A DNA stretch of 64,000 nucleotides from an uncultured Phycicoccus sp. (lineage in GTDB: Bacteria; Actinomycetota; Actinomycetes; Actinomycetales; Dermatophilaceae), in contig NZ_CANLZR010000003.1 in NCBI RefSeq assembly GCF_947495705.1, positions 341,199 to 405,198 of the forward strand, written 5' to 3'. Each line of letters begins with the position of its first letter. The first letter of the stretch is position 1. Below, one piece after another: positions 1-8,313 of the stretch. The notes below the pieces were generated by a model that saw only the letters and a list, made by a program, of their open reading frames with translations, did no database searches and was not told where the DNA came from. A program made the position numbers and the translations under genes.

Positions 1-132
1 CACGAGCCGGTCGTCCGCCCCGAGGTGGTCGGCGACCGCGAGACACAGGGCGAGGCCACCGGCGGTCTCGACGTCGGCGGACAGCGCGACGTCGACGACG
101 ACGCGGTCCGGGCCCTCGGCGTGCCCGGTCAT
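1..132 (-). CDS. Unidentified protein, N-terminal fragment
   Basis: Only the first 44 codons lie in the window; the gene runs off the left edge. The reading begins MTGHAEGPDRVVVDVALSAD and stays open to base 1. Its ATG overlaps the stop codon of the upstream carboxypeptidase gene in an ATGA arrangement, so the two are probably one transcript and translationally coupled. The fragment is hydrophilic with no signal peptide. There is too little sequence to assign a family. Confidence 0.55.
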   Translation of the reverse strand, partial: MTGHAEGPDRVVVDVALSADVETAGGLALCLAVADHLGADDRLV

Positions 133-1625
133 GAGCCGCTCGCCCGTCGGACGAAGGCCGCGAGGTCCTCGCTCTGCTGGCGTCGGCTGTCGTCGTGGAG
201 ATACATCATGTGTCCCGCCGGGTAGTAGGTGTGCTCGATGTTGCGGGTGAGCTCGGGCGGGAGCCCGAGGCGCGAGAACGTCTCGCGGGCCGCGAAGTAC
301 GGGGTCGCGCCGTCGTGCCAGCCGTACGCGACGTGCACCTGGAGGTGCGGGTTGGCTCGCATCGCCCGGGTCAGGCGCCTGGTCACGTCGACGGGCTTGC
401 CCTCGAACTCCTTGTACGACCACTCCTCGTGCGCGCTCGTCGACAGCTGCTCGTACGGCAGGTCGCTCTCGTACCCCAGCTCGGCGCGCACGTAGTGGTG
501 CCAGGCAGCGACGTACGGCCCGGTGATCGCGTCCATGCTCGGGTCGGCCTCCATCGTCTCCGCGAGCGCGTTGCCGGCGGGCCCGGTGAAGCGGCCGTCG
601 ATGCGGCCGACGACCTTGCGCTCGCGGCGGAGCAGCTCGGCGAAGAAGTGCAGGTGCTCGATGCGCAGGTCGGCGAGGTCGACGTACTCCACGCTGAGCC
701 CGGTGAGCCCGGCCAGGGTACGCACGGCCTGCTCGCGCTCGGGGCCGGTGAGGCGGTCGCCGCGGGAGAGCACCCACGGGTAGGTGTGCTCGGCGTACTC
801 CTCGGCCTCCTCGAGCACCGAGGCGAGCGACCGCGTGCCGTGCTTGCCGTGGTAGTGCGCGATGGCCGCGTACGTCGGCAGGAACCCGACGTGGCCGCGG
901 TCCTCCGGCTCGTGCAGCCCGATGGAGCCGAGGTCGAGGACGCTCGAGATGAGGGCGACGCCGTTGAGGTACATGCCGCGCCGGGTCTGCAGGTGCTCTG
1001 CGAGGGCGGCCGCGCGGACCGTGCCGTAGGACTCGCCCGCGAGGAACTTCGGTGAGAGCCAACGGTTGTTACGCGTCGTCCACAGCCGGATGACCTCGGC
1101 GACGCTCTCGATGTCGCCGGTGAAGCCGTGGTACGGCGCTGCCTTGCCGCCCTCGACCGCCCGCGAGTACCCGGTGGAGACCGGGTCGATGAAGACGAGG
1201 TCGGTGACCGGCAGCAGGCTCTCGAGGTTGTCGGTGAGGCCGTACGGCGGGGTCTCCAGCGACCCGACGTCCCCGGAGACGACCCGCCGCGGGCCGAGCA
1301 GGCCCAGGTGCAGCCAGATCGAGCTGGACCCCGGGCCGCCGTTGAAGGCGAAGAGGACCGGCCGGGGGCGGTCGCCGGTCGGCTCGGCGACGTAGGAGGT
1401 GAGGAAGACCTCGGCCTTGGGCTGGAGCCCGCTGAACGTGCCGTCCTCGGAGACCTCCTCGCGCAGGACGATCCGGCCGGTCGTGGCCGTGTACGCCAGC
1501 GCCTTGCGGCCCCGCCCGAAGGTGTGCTCGGTGGTGACGAGGTCGTCGGTCGGGGGAGCGGGCGCCGGCGTCGACGGCTGGGCCTTCTCGGGGGTCGCCG
1601 GGGCGTCCGGGGTCGTCTCGGCCAT
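129..1625 (-). CDS. Serine carboxypeptidase-like protein (peptidase family S10)
   Basis: This alpha/beta-hydrolase of the S10 family is expected to remove C-terminal residues from peptides, or possibly to act as an acyltransferase. The oxyanion-hole motif FNGGPGSSS lies near residues 94-102. The nucleophile elbow GESYGT places Ser at about 199, Asp438 lies in WHDG and His472 in PAGH, so the triad looks intact. The first 30 residues are Ala/Pro/Thr-rich with no clear signal peptide, so the protein looks cytoplasmic. At 498 residues it fits the bacterial branch of the family. Its stop overlaps the start of the next gene downstream. The substrate cannot be told from sequence. Confidence 0.9.
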   Translation of the reverse strand: MAETTPDAPATPEKAQPSTPAPAPPTDDLVTTEHTFGRGRKALAYTATTGRIVLREEVSEDGTFSGLQPKAEVFLTSYVAEPTGDRPRPVLFAFNGGPGSSSIWLHLGLLGPRRVVSGDVGSLETPPYGLTDNLESLLPVTDLVFIDPVSTGYSRAVEGGKAAPYHGFTGDIESVAEVIRLWTTRNNRWLSPKFLAGESYGTVRAAALAEHLQTRRGMYLNGVALISSVLDLGSIGLHEPEDRGHVGFLPTYAAIAHYHGKHGTRSLASVLEEAEEYAEHTYPWVLSRGDRLTGPEREQAVRTLAGLTGLSVEYVDLADLRIEHLHFFAELLRRERKVVGRIDGRFTGPAGNALAETMEADPSMDAITGPYVAAWHHYVRAELGYESDLPYEQLSTSAHEEWSYKEFEGKPVDVTRRLTRAMRANPHLQVHVAYGWHDGATPYFAARETFSRLGLPPELTRNIEHTYYPAGHMMYLHDDSRRQQSEDLAAFVRRASGS

Positions 1626-1634
1626 GGGCCGACC

Positions 1635-2222
1635 CTACTGGCCGCCGAACCAGCCGAGTCCCTCGGCGACGAGCAGGAGGCCGAAGACGGCGAAGAGCGC
1701 GGCCGCCCCGTACCGGACGGCCTTCTCCGGCAGCGTGCGGCCGAGCACCGCGCCGACCCCGATGGCGAGGGCGTCGGCCGCGACCATGCCGACGGTGCTG
1801 CCGACCCAGGTGCCGAACCAGTCCTCCCGGGTCGCGAGGGTGACGGTGGCGAGCATCGTCTTGTCGCCGAGCTCGGCGAGGAAGAAGGCCGTGCCGACCG
1901 CCAGGACCGCCGCGCCGGTGCTGCGCCGGGCTTTGGCGGCTTCGTCCTCGGTCAGCTCGTCGCCGCGCAGGGTCCACACGGCGAAGCCGAGGAACGCAAG
2001 GCCGGCGACGACGGCCACGGCTCCCTGGTACGGGGCGAGGGCCGTGCCGACGGCGGCGCCCAGGGCCACCGAGGCCAGGTGCACGATCGCGGTGGCGACG
2101 GTGATGCCGACGAGCACGTCGCGGACCCGGTAGCGGGTGGCGAACGTCATCGCCATGAGCTGGCTCTTGTCGCCGAGCTCGGCGACGAAGATGACTGCGG
2201 TGCTCAGCAGGAAGGCGTTCAT
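1635..2222 (-). CDS. TMEM165/GDT1 (UPF0016) family cation transporter
   Basis: This 195-residue integral membrane protein carries the two diagnostic E-x-G-D-K-(S/T) motifs, ELGDKS near residues 15-20 and ELGDKT near 117-122. They sit in two homologous three-helix halves joined by a charged loop (DELTEDEAAKARR). Family members export Mn2+ or move Ca2+/Mn2+ against protons. The start at 2222 was chosen because the mature-like sequence MNAFLLSTAVIFVAELGDKS begins directly with the first membrane helix; the open frame continues upstream but is low-complexity there. The next gene downstream on this strand, the S10 carboxypeptidase, is 9 bp away, so the two may be cotranscribed. The metal specificity is inferred from family only. 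Confidence 0.88.
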   Translation of the reverse strand: MNAFLLSTAVIFVAELGDKSQLMAMTFATRYRVRDVLVGITVATAIVHLASVALGAAVGTALAPYQGAVAVVAGLAFLGFAVWTLRGDELTEDEAAKARRSTGAAVLAVGTAFFLAELGDKTMLATVTLATREDWFGTWVGSTVGMVAADALAIGVGAVLGRTLPEKAVRYGAAALFAVFGLLLVAEGLGWFGGQ

Positions 2223-2286
2223 GCGCGGGCGGTCTCCATCGGGCCCCACGCTAGTCGGCGGCGTCGGCGTGAGGCTCGGCGGGGAC

Positions 2287-2369
2287 GAGCGACGAGAACA
2301 TGCCGCCTGCCCCCCCGCGCTCACGGCATGTCCTCGTCGTTCGACGAGTGGTATGGCTCACGGCATACC
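2287..2369. repeat. Intergenic palindromes between divergent genes
   Basis: Arms at 2287-2305 and 2324-2342 are near-perfect inverted copies (17 of 19 positions) around an 18-base loop. A second small palindrome, GGTATG at 2350-2355 against CATACC at 2364-2369, follows. The 11-mer GCTCACGGCAT occurs twice, at 2319-2329 and 2356-2366. The block lies between a - strand and a + strand gene start, so it may hold operators for either. Confidence 0.5.
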
Positions 2370-2430
2370 CCGGGCGGACCCGTCGTTGGACCTGCTCGTG
2401 ACCATCTCCCCGCTTGCCGAAGAGGTACCG

Positions 2431-3456
2431 ATGACCGACAGCACCGCCGCCCGCCCCGACGCCCCCCGTGAGGTGCGGCTCGTCAGCCGGCCGGTCGGCT
2501 GGCCGACGCCGCTGGACTTCGAGCTCGTCGCGAGCGAGGTGCCCGACGTCGACGAGGGTCAGATCCGGGTCCGCAACGTCGTGATGTCGGTGGACCCGTA
2601 CATGCGGGGCCGGATGAGTGCTGCGAAGTCGTACGCCGCGCCGTTCGAGCTGGGGGAGGCGATGAGCGGCGGCGCCGTCGGGGTCGTCGAGGAGTCCCGC
2701 GCCGAGGGGTTCGCCCCGGGCGACCACGTGCTGCACGGGTTCGGCTGGCGCGAGGTGGCCGTGCTCGACGCGTCCGGTGCTCGGGTCATCGACGGCGAGG
2801 CCGCCCCCGCGTCGGCGTACCTCGGGGTGCTCGGGATGACCGGGCTCACCGCGTACGCCGGGCTCACCCGCATCGCCGACATCCGGGAGGGTGACGTCGT
2901 GTTCGTCTCCGGTGCCGCGGGTGCCGTCGGCGGCGCCGTGGGGCAGATCGCCAAGGCGCTCGGCGCCTCGCGGGTCATCGGCAGTGCCGGTTCGCCCGAG
3001 AAGGTGCGCCACCTCGTCGAGGACCTCGGCTTCGACGCCGCGTTCGACTACAAGGCGGGTCGAGTGTCCGCGCAGCTGCGCGAGGCGGCTCCCGACGGCA
3101 TCGACGTGTACTTCGACAACGTCGGTGGTGGCCACCTCGAGGCGGCCATCGGCTCGCTGCGGCTCAACGGCCGGGTCGCCGTCTGCGGGATGATCTCGGT
3201 CTACAACGACACCGAGCCCGCCCCGGGCCCGCGCAACCTCGCCCGCCTCATCCAGACCCGTGGCCGGATCCAGGGCTTCCTCGTCGGCGACCACTACGAC
3301 CTCGCGGGCGAGTACTTCGGTCAGGCGGCGGGCTGGCTGGCCGACGGCACGCTCACCTCGCGGGAGACCTTCGTCGACGGCATCGAGAACGCCGTCGACG
3401 GGTTCCTCGGGGTGCTCAAGGGGGAGAACACCGGGAAGATGGTCGTCCGCCTCTGA
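2431..3456 (+). CDS. NADP-dependent MDR oxidoreductase (CurA/prostaglandin reductase-like)
   Basis: This 341-residue zinc-free medium-chain dehydrogenase/reductase is of the leukotriene B4 12-hydroxydehydrogenase type, which reduces alpha,beta-unsaturated carbonyls with NADPH. Family marks are the N-terminal segment VDPYMRGRM near residue 53, the nucleotide-binding AGAVG-x-VGQIAK motif near 160, and the closing ENTGKMVVRL. The ATG at 2431 follows a weak AGAGG. The frame stays open upstream to about 2137, but that part overlaps the antisense transporter gene and has no family resemblance. The gene is divergent from that transporter. The physiological enone or aldehyde substrate is unknown. Confidence 0.9.
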   Translation: MTDSTAARPDAPREVRLVSRPVGWPTPLDFELVASEVPDVDEGQIRVRNVVMSVDPYMRGRMSAAKSYAAPFELGEAMSGGAVGVVEESRAEGFAPGDHVLHGFGWREVAVLDASGARVIDGEAAPASAYLGVLGMTGLTAYAGLTRIADIREGDVVFVSGAAGAVGGAVGQIAKALGASRVIGSAGSPEKVRHLVEDLGFDAAFDYKAGRVSAQLREAAPDGIDVYFDNVGGGHLEAAIGSLRLNGRVAVCGMISVYNDTEPAPGPRNLARLIQTRGRIQGFLVGDHYDLAGEYFGQAAGWLADGTLTSRETFVDGIENAVDGFLGVLKGENTGKMVVRL

Positions 3457-3480
3457 TCGGCGGGGACCCGGGGAGGCGCC

Positions 3481-4287
3481 GTGCTCGTCGAGCAGCTGGA
3501 CCAGTGGTGGGACATGTCCGACCCGGCCGGGTCGCGTGAGCGCTTCGAGGCGGCGCTCGCCGGGTCCGAGGGTGACGCGGCCTTGGTGCTGCGCACCCAG
3601 GTGGCCCGGACGTTCGGCCTGAGCGGGGACTTCGACCGGGCCCGCGAGACGCTGTCGGCGATGCGTGACGAGGTCGATGCGGCCGACCCCGAGGTCCGGG
3701 CGCGGTTCTGGCTCGAGTGGGGGCGCTGCGCGGCCTCCGCCGCGCACGATCCGGCCGCGATCACCGATGCGGCTCGGGCCGAGGCCGATTGTTCGTACAC
3801 CCGCGCCGCCGAGGCCGCGCACGAGGGCGGGCTCGACGGGCTCGAGGTCGACGCCCTGCACATGCTCGCGTTCATTCCCACCGAGGCGGGCGAGCGGATC
3901 CGGCGCGGCCGCGTGGCGCTCGCGCTCGCCCTGTCGTCGGACCAGCCGGAGGCGCGCCGCTGGGAGGCCGGGCTCCGCAACAACCTGGGGTACGAGCTCG
4001 CCACCGCCGGTGTGCACGACGCCGCGGCCGTCGAGCTCGGGCAGGCGCTTGCCCTGACCCGTGACGGTGGGGACGACGAGGCGGTGCGCATCGCCGAGTG
4101 GATGGTCGCCTGGAACGCCCGGCTGGCCGGGGACCTGGACACCGCTCTCGGCATCCAGCGACGGCTCGAGGCCGAGTGGGAGGCGGCCGGCTCGTCGGAC
4201 CCGTACGTCTGGTCCGAGCTCGCCGCCATCCACGACGCGCGCGGTGACGCCGAGACGGCCGAGCGCTACCGCCGCCTCACCTCGTAG
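3481..4287 (+). CDS. TPR-repeat protein
   Basis: This soluble 268-residue protein is built almost entirely of helical hairpins with tetratricopeptide-like spacing (for example RNNLGYELATAGVHDAAAVELGQALAL and EWMVAWNARLAGDLDTALGIQRRL in pieces around residues 165-235). Proteins of this type act as protein-protein scaffolds; no catalytic motif is visible. The GTG start at 3481 is preceded by a strong GGGGAGG ribosome-binding site. It lies 24 bp after the reductase gene in the same orientation and may be cotranscribed with it. Confidence 0.8.
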   Translation: MLVEQLDQWWDMSDPAGSRERFEAALAGSEGDAALVLRTQVARTFGLSGDFDRARETLSAMRDEVDAADPEVRARFWLEWGRCAASAAHDPAAITDAARAEADCSYTRAAEAAHEGGLDGLEVDALHMLAFIPTEAGERIRRGRVALALALSSDQPEARRWEAGLRNNLGYELATAGVHDAAAVELGQALALTRDGGDDEAVRIAEWMVAWNARLAGDLDTALGIQRRLEAEWEAAGSSDPYVWSELAAIHDARGDAETAERYRRLTS

Positions 4288-4356
4288 GTCCAGGCTGCGG
4301 GCTGCTACTGGAGAGCGTGCTGGACACTCCCTGGGCGATTCCTGAGACGTTGCTGA

Positions 4357-4381
4357 ATGCCCGTCGCCTCGGCGACGGCAT
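4357..4381 (+). terminator. Candidate terminator hairpin
   Basis: An 11-pair stem (ATGC then CGTCGCC against GGCGACG then GCAT) closes a 2-base TC loop, with one bulged C at 4361. A pyrimidine-rich stretch follows. It lies 70 bp after the TPR gene and before the secreted protein gene, as expected for a terminator without a long U tract. Confidence 0.5.
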
Positions 4382-4512
4382 CATCTTCCGATTCCCCGTC
4401 GGGCTGGGCCCGGTGGGGCTACGCTCGCCGCTTATCACGACCGCACGTGAACCGCAGGGGCTGTGGTCTCACCGCGGCGGCCACCGGCCGCTTCGACTCG
4501 AGGAGAACCTGC

Positions 4513-5043
4513 ATGAACTCCCTGCCCCGCAAAGCCTGGGTCGTCACCGGAGCGCTCGGCGCCATCGCCCTGACCGGGTCGGTCGCGGCCTCCGCGACCG
4601 CTGCCGAGACGGCGTCCCGGACCAGCGCGACGAGCAAGGTCGCCACGGCCTCGGCCGCCGTCGAGAGGGCCACCGCGGCCCAGGAGAAGGCCGCGGCCAA
4701 GGCTCGGGCCGCCAAGGCGAAGGCTGCCGAGACCCGCGCCGCGGCGGCGAAGGCCGCCGCCGCCAAGGCCGCCGCGAAGGCCAAGAAGGCCAAGGCCGCC
4801 GCCAAGAAGGCCAAGGCCGCCGAAGCCAAGGCACGGGCCGCCGCCGCGAAGGCAGCGGCAGCGGCGGAGTCGCAGGACGCGACCGTGTCCGCGGCCTCCC
4901 CGGCCTCGGCCGTCACGCCTGCCAGCCCGGCATCGGCGCAGAGCGCGGCTTCCCCGGCGAGCGCCCCGAGCGCCGCCAGTGGCGCCAGTGCCGCATCGCC
5001 GGCCAGCGCGTCCAGCCCCGCTTCCGCGCCCAGCGCCGACTGA
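4513..5043 (+). CDS. Secreted Ala/Lys-rich low-complexity protein
   Basis: The 176-residue product starts with a Sec-type signal peptide (MNSLPRKAWVVTGALGAIAL, then small residues up to an ASATAAE cleavage region near residue 31). Residues 35-120 are an almost pure Ala/Lys/Arg/Glu stretch that should form one long helix or coiled coil. The last 55 residues are Ala/Ser/Pro-rich and probably disordered. A good GAGGAGA ribosome-binding site lies 7 bases before the ATG. The Lys/Ala composition recalls histone H1-like tails or heparin/wall-polymer-binding segments, but no family is recognised. An anionic cell-wall ligand is only a guess. Confidence 0.72.
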   Translation: MNSLPRKAWVVTGALGAIALTGSVAASATAAETASRTSATSKVATASAAVERATAAQEKAAAKARAAKAKAAETRAAAAKAAAAKAAAKAKKAKAAAKKAKAAEAKARAAAAKAAAAAESQDATVSAASPASAVTPASPASAQSAASPASAPSAASGASAASPASASSPASAPSAD

Positions 5044-5079
5044 CCCGATCGCCCGTGCGCGCACGCCGGAGGCCCCTGA

Positions 5080-6300
5080 ATGCGCCGAGGGGACCACGGC
5101 GTGCGCGTCGGTGAGGCGGACGTCCTCGCGCTGCTCACCGGCCCCGACGCCCGCGACGTGCTCGACCTCGCGCTGAACACCGCCGGTGTCGCGGTGACAG
5201 ACCACCGCGTCCACGCCGTCCAGCACCGGCCCGGCGACGGTGTCACCGTGGGCTACCGCGTGTGGGTCAGCGCAGGAGACGCCGACGCCGATGACCGCGT
5301 GGCCGAGGAGTACATGCTGGTCAGCTCGACAGCCGGCCGCGACGTGCCCGACGACAGCCCGGGCGTCGTGCGCCTCGATGGGCCCGACGGTCGCCTCCTC
5401 GTCTGGCGGCACCCCCAGGACCCCGCCCTGCCGGCACTCGGGACGGCCTGCGTTCCCGCGACGGTCGAGCCGCTGGTTCCGGGGGAGGGCCCCGTCACCG
5501 ATCTCGTCCTCGTCGGCTACCGCCCGCTGCGCCGCGCGGTGCTCCGCGTCGAGCGGGGCGACACGACGGCCTACGTCAAGGTGCTGCGACCTGCCGGACG
5601 CGGTGGCGCCCCGGACGTCCTGCACCGCCACTGCCTGCTGGCGGCGGCCGGCGCGCCGGTCCCGCGGGTGCTCGCCTCGAGCGCGGACGGGCTCGTGGTC
5701 CTGGAGCGCGCACCGGGCATCCCGTTGGTCGACGCGGTCGGTGCCGACGACGCCGAGGGGCTCGAGCTCGCCGACCTCCTCGCTGTCCTGGACGCCCTGC
5801 CTGACGCCGTCGTCGACCTGCCACCCCGGCCGGCGTGGTCGCAGCGCGCGAAGGACTATGCGTCCGCCGTCGCGGCTTCCGGTCGATGGGGTGACCGGGC
5901 GACCGCCTTGGGGGCGGCCGTGCGCGAGCGGTCCGCTGTCGTCGACCTCGGGCCGGTCGTGGCGACCCACGGCGACTTCCACGAGGGCCAGCTCACCGTG
6001 CGTCGGGTCGCGGGGCGGTGGCGGGTCGCCGGTCTGCTCGACGTCGACACCGTCGGTCCGGGGCACCGGGTCGACGACCTGGCCTGCCTCGTGGCGCACG
6101 CGCTCGCCCTCGGTCCGGCCGGTGCCGTGGTGGCCGAGCGATGGGAGAACCAGGCCCGCGAGGTCGTCGATCCCGCCGCGCTGGGGGTGCGGACGGCCGG
6201 CGTGCTGCTCTCGCTCGTGGCAGGCGCGGTACATGCGACCGGCAGTGCGGTGTCGGTGGAGGGCCTGCTCGACGCGGCCGAGGCGCGGCTCGACCCCTGA
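5080..6300 (+). CDS. Aminoglycoside phosphotransferase-fold protein (APH family)
   Basis: The C-terminal half carries the protein-kinase-like phosphotransferase signature HGDFHEGQ with His297 and Asp299. A metal-binding segment follows, GLLDVDTVGPGHRVDD, with Asp321 and Asp323. The usual Asn after HGD is replaced by Gln. The ATP-lysine region (TAYVKVLRPA) is recognisable near residue 168. The first 150 residues form a separate unassigned domain, so the protein (406 residues) is longer than typical APH enzymes. Such proteins may phosphorylate small metabolites rather than antibiotics. ATG 5080 has CCGGAGG upstream; GTG 5101 (with GAGGGGA) is an equally possible start. Confidence 0.75.
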   Translation: MRRGDHGVRVGEADVLALLTGPDARDVLDLALNTAGVAVTDHRVHAVQHRPGDGVTVGYRVWVSAGDADADDRVAEEYMLVSSTAGRDVPDDSPGVVRLDGPDGRLLVWRHPQDPALPALGTACVPATVEPLVPGEGPVTDLVLVGYRPLRRAVLRVERGDTTAYVKVLRPAGRGGAPDVLHRHCLLAAAGAPVPRVLASSADGLVVLERAPGIPLVDAVGADDAEGLELADLLAVLDALPDAVVDLPPRPAWSQRAKDYASAVAASGRWGDRATALGAAVRERSAVVDLGPVVATHGDFHEGQLTVRRVAGRWRVAGLLDVDTVGPGHRVDDLACLVAHALALGPAGAVVAERWENQAREVVDPAALGVRTAGVLLSLVAGAVHATGSAVSVEGLLDAAEARLDP

Positions 6301-6605
6301 CGCCTGCGGCTCGCGAACCGGGGTGCAGGCGCCCGCGCGTAGCCACAGCGGTGCGACGAATGGGGGTGGGGACGCCGGTTTCCCGCGCCGCTGAGTGCAG
6401 CCCTGCGGAGGGCCCCGCCACGTCGACGATGCGGGACGGGCGGCGACGACCCGCTGGCGAGGGAGCTCGCGGCGCGCTTCCCGGCACCGGCGTCCCGGGC
6501 GGCAGGCGCGCTTCCTCGACCTGTCGTGACCCGGGCCCAGCCGATAGCCTGTGTGGATGGTCCCCCGGGACCAGGACGCACGTCATTTCGGACGTCGGGA
6601 CGCCT
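6301..6605. other. 305-bp intergenic leader of the beta-propeller gene
   Basis: No coding frame here resembles a protein. A TAGCCT hexamer at 6545-6550 stands six bases before an ATG at 6557, the pattern of a leaderless promoter. That ATG is out of frame with the beta-propeller start at 6606, so the RNA would have either a 49-base leader or a short upstream reading frame. Confidence 0.4.
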
Positions 6606-7892
6606 ATGCGCGAATATCCGTACTCCTTCCACGTGGCCCTCGACGGGAACGGGCTCAACGGCCTCGAGGGACGGGCCGGCGTGTGCCTCTTCCGGTACGA
6701 CCCGGCCAGCGGCGACCACGCCTACAAGGCGAGGTACTTCGGCGGCGCCTCCGGGGGCCACGCCCCGAGTGTCGACCCGAGTCGGCGCGTGGGCTTCCTC
6801 GGCAACACCGGCCAGCACCTGCTGTTCTACGACCTCGCCACCCTCGACGAGGCCGACCGCATCTCCACGCTGCGCTTCGAGGTACCGGACACGACGGCCA
6901 AGAGCAGCACCCACCTGGTGTGGCTCGACGAGACCGAGTTCGTCACCAGCATCGGCGAGCACCTGTGGAAGTTCGACGTCAACCGACTGGCCAAGGCGGA
7001 CCTCATCGCGCCTCACCAGGTCAAGGTGCCGCACGCGATGAAGCGCACGGCATCCGGCCGCTACATCGTCTACGGGGGGATGGACCACCCCGAGCGAGGT
7101 GAGGCCCGCGAGGTCGGGATCCTCGACACCCACAGCGGGGAGGTCCGGCACGTCACGCTGCCCACGACCTGCTGGCACCTCGTCTGCCACCCCGTGCTCG
7201 ACGTCTTCTATGCCATCAGCTTCCGCGTGCACCCTGCCGATCGCAGCGACTACGGCCACTGGGGGACGGCGTGGCTGCGCCAGTACGCCTTCGAGGTCGA
7301 CGCGGAGCACGGCCAGGTGCTGCGCCACTGGGCGGCAGACCGGGATGTGCCGGCGCACATCAACTCCGACGTGACGATCTCGGACTCCGAGCTGATCTTC
7401 TGCACGGGGGGCAGCCAGACGGTCGTCCTCGTGGACCTCGCGACGATGACGCAGCACCGGCTCATCGACGAGAACCCCGGGCCGCTCGGCTCGTGGGAGT
7501 TCCCGCGGCAGTCGCTCAACACGGTCGGCGAGAGCTTCGTCCGCGGCAACTTCTTCACCAACTCCCACCTCTACGGCGAGGCCCTGCGAGTCAGCCGCGG
7601 CTCGCTCATCGACGGCATCTATGCCTGCCAGCTCTCCGCGGACCAGACCCTGCTCTTCACCGCCAACCGTGGGCAGAACCACATCACCGTCTACGACTAC
7701 CCGTCCCTGCGCTTGCGCGACCGGATCGTCATGCCTGACCTGCACGAGCTGGACGACGGCCTGGCCGAATGGGCGGACCCCCGGCTGGGGTTCCACCACT
7801 CCTACCTCGTCAGCCCCGAGCCGGCCGTCCGCGCCGAGCCCGCTGCCCGCCCCGACCCCGACCCCTCACGCCCAGGAGGCCGCCATGGCTGA
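6606..7892 (+). CDS. Cytoplasmic beta-propeller protein of unknown function
   Basis: This 428-residue protein has repeated propeller-blade patterns, for example GRYIVYGG, AREVGILDTHSGEVRHVTL, TVVLVDLATMTQHRL and LLFTANRGQNHITVYDYPSL, typical of YVTN/WD40-like seven-bladed folds. There is no signal peptide or membrane helix, which is unusual because YVTN propellers are often exported. Several conserved-looking His and Trp residues (CWHLVCHP, FHHSYLV) could line a central pocket, but no enzyme family is recognised. The ATG at 6606 is the first in-frame start at the beginning of recognisable sequence; its ribosome-binding site is weak. The 3' end overlaps the next gene by 8 bases, so it is the head of a five-gene operon. 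Confidence 0.7.
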   Translation: MREYPYSFHVALDGNGLNGLEGRAGVCLFRYDPASGDHAYKARYFGGASGGHAPSVDPSRRVGFLGNTGQHLLFYDLATLDEADRISTLRFEVPDTTAKSSTHLVWLDETEFVTSIGEHLWKFDVNRLAKADLIAPHQVKVPHAMKRTASGRYIVYGGMDHPERGEAREVGILDTHSGEVRHVTLPTTCWHLVCHPVLDVFYAISFRVHPADRSDYGHWGTAWLRQYAFEVDAEHGQVLRHWAADRDVPAHINSDVTISDSELIFCTGGSQTVVLVDLATMTQHRLIDENPGPLGSWEFPRQSLNTVGESFVRGNFFTNSHLYGEALRVSRGSLIDGIYACQLSADQTLLFTANRGQNHITVYDYPSLRLRDRIVMPDLHELDDGLAEWADPRLGFHHSYLVSPEPAVRAEPAARPDPDPSRPGGRHG

Positions 7893-8307
7893 CTTCTCCG
7901 TCGACACCTCGGTCATCGGCCCCGTCGTCAGCGACGTCACCGCCGACGTCACGAGCACCCTGGCCGGCCTCGACGACATGAGCCTCACCCTGGCTGGAGG
8001 TACGACGACGACACTGGCCGGTGGGACGACGACGACGCTCGCCGGCGAGAACACCGTGCACTCGGACGCGACGATCACCCTTACGCCGGTGACGACGACC
8101 TCGAGCGTGGACCTCAAGCCGGTGGCGCTCGACTCGTGCGTCCGGCTCGAGCTCGCGCCGGCACCGCCCACCGAGGTGCACTCGCCCTACGAGCAGCGCT
8201 GGGCCTGGTCGGTCATGGGGTTCGAGCTCTTCGCCCTCACCGTCCAGGGCTCGATGTCGACGCACGTCCGCCCGGAGCCGCACGGCGCCACGGTGATCGA
8301 GCTCTGA
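7885..8307 (+). CDS. Small protein with LAGGTTTT repeats, unknown function
   Basis: This 140-residue protein has no recognised family. Residues 1-30 (MADFSVDTSVIGPVVSDVTA onward) are Val/Asp/Thr-rich. Two and a half copies of the octapeptide LAGGTTTT follow, then a compact, probably beta-rich second half ending in a Trp/Phe-rich segment (YEQRWAWSVMGFELFALTVQ) that could be a binding face. No signal peptide or cysteine motif is visible. The start is preceded by CAGGAGG and overlaps the beta-propeller gene by 8 bases; the next gene follows after 6 bases. The context implies joint function with the propeller and the Ig-like proteins downstream. Confidence 0.72.
   Translation: MADFSVDTSVIGPVVSDVTADVTSTLAGLDDMSLTLAGGTTTTLAGGTTTTLAGENTVHSDATITLTPVTTTSSVDLKPVALDSCVRLELAPAPPTEVHSPYEQRWAWSVMGFELFALTVQGSMSTHVRPEPHGATVIEL
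7990..8037. repeat. 24-bp tandem repeat inside a coding sequence
   Basis: Two consecutive 24-bp units (7990-8013 and 8014-8037) are followed by a partial third. Each encodes LAGGTTTT in frame within the 140-residue protein. Differences between the copies are mostly synonymous (GGAGGTACG versus GGTGGGACG), which suggests selection on the peptide rather than very recent duplication. Confidence 0.85.
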
Positions 8308-8313
8308 CCGGCC

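Noticed and set aside
5080-6300. Aminoglycoside resistance gene
   Set aside because: Only the general APH fold is supported; the long extra N-terminal region, Gln in place of the conserved Asn and chromosomal housekeeping context do not indicate resistance.
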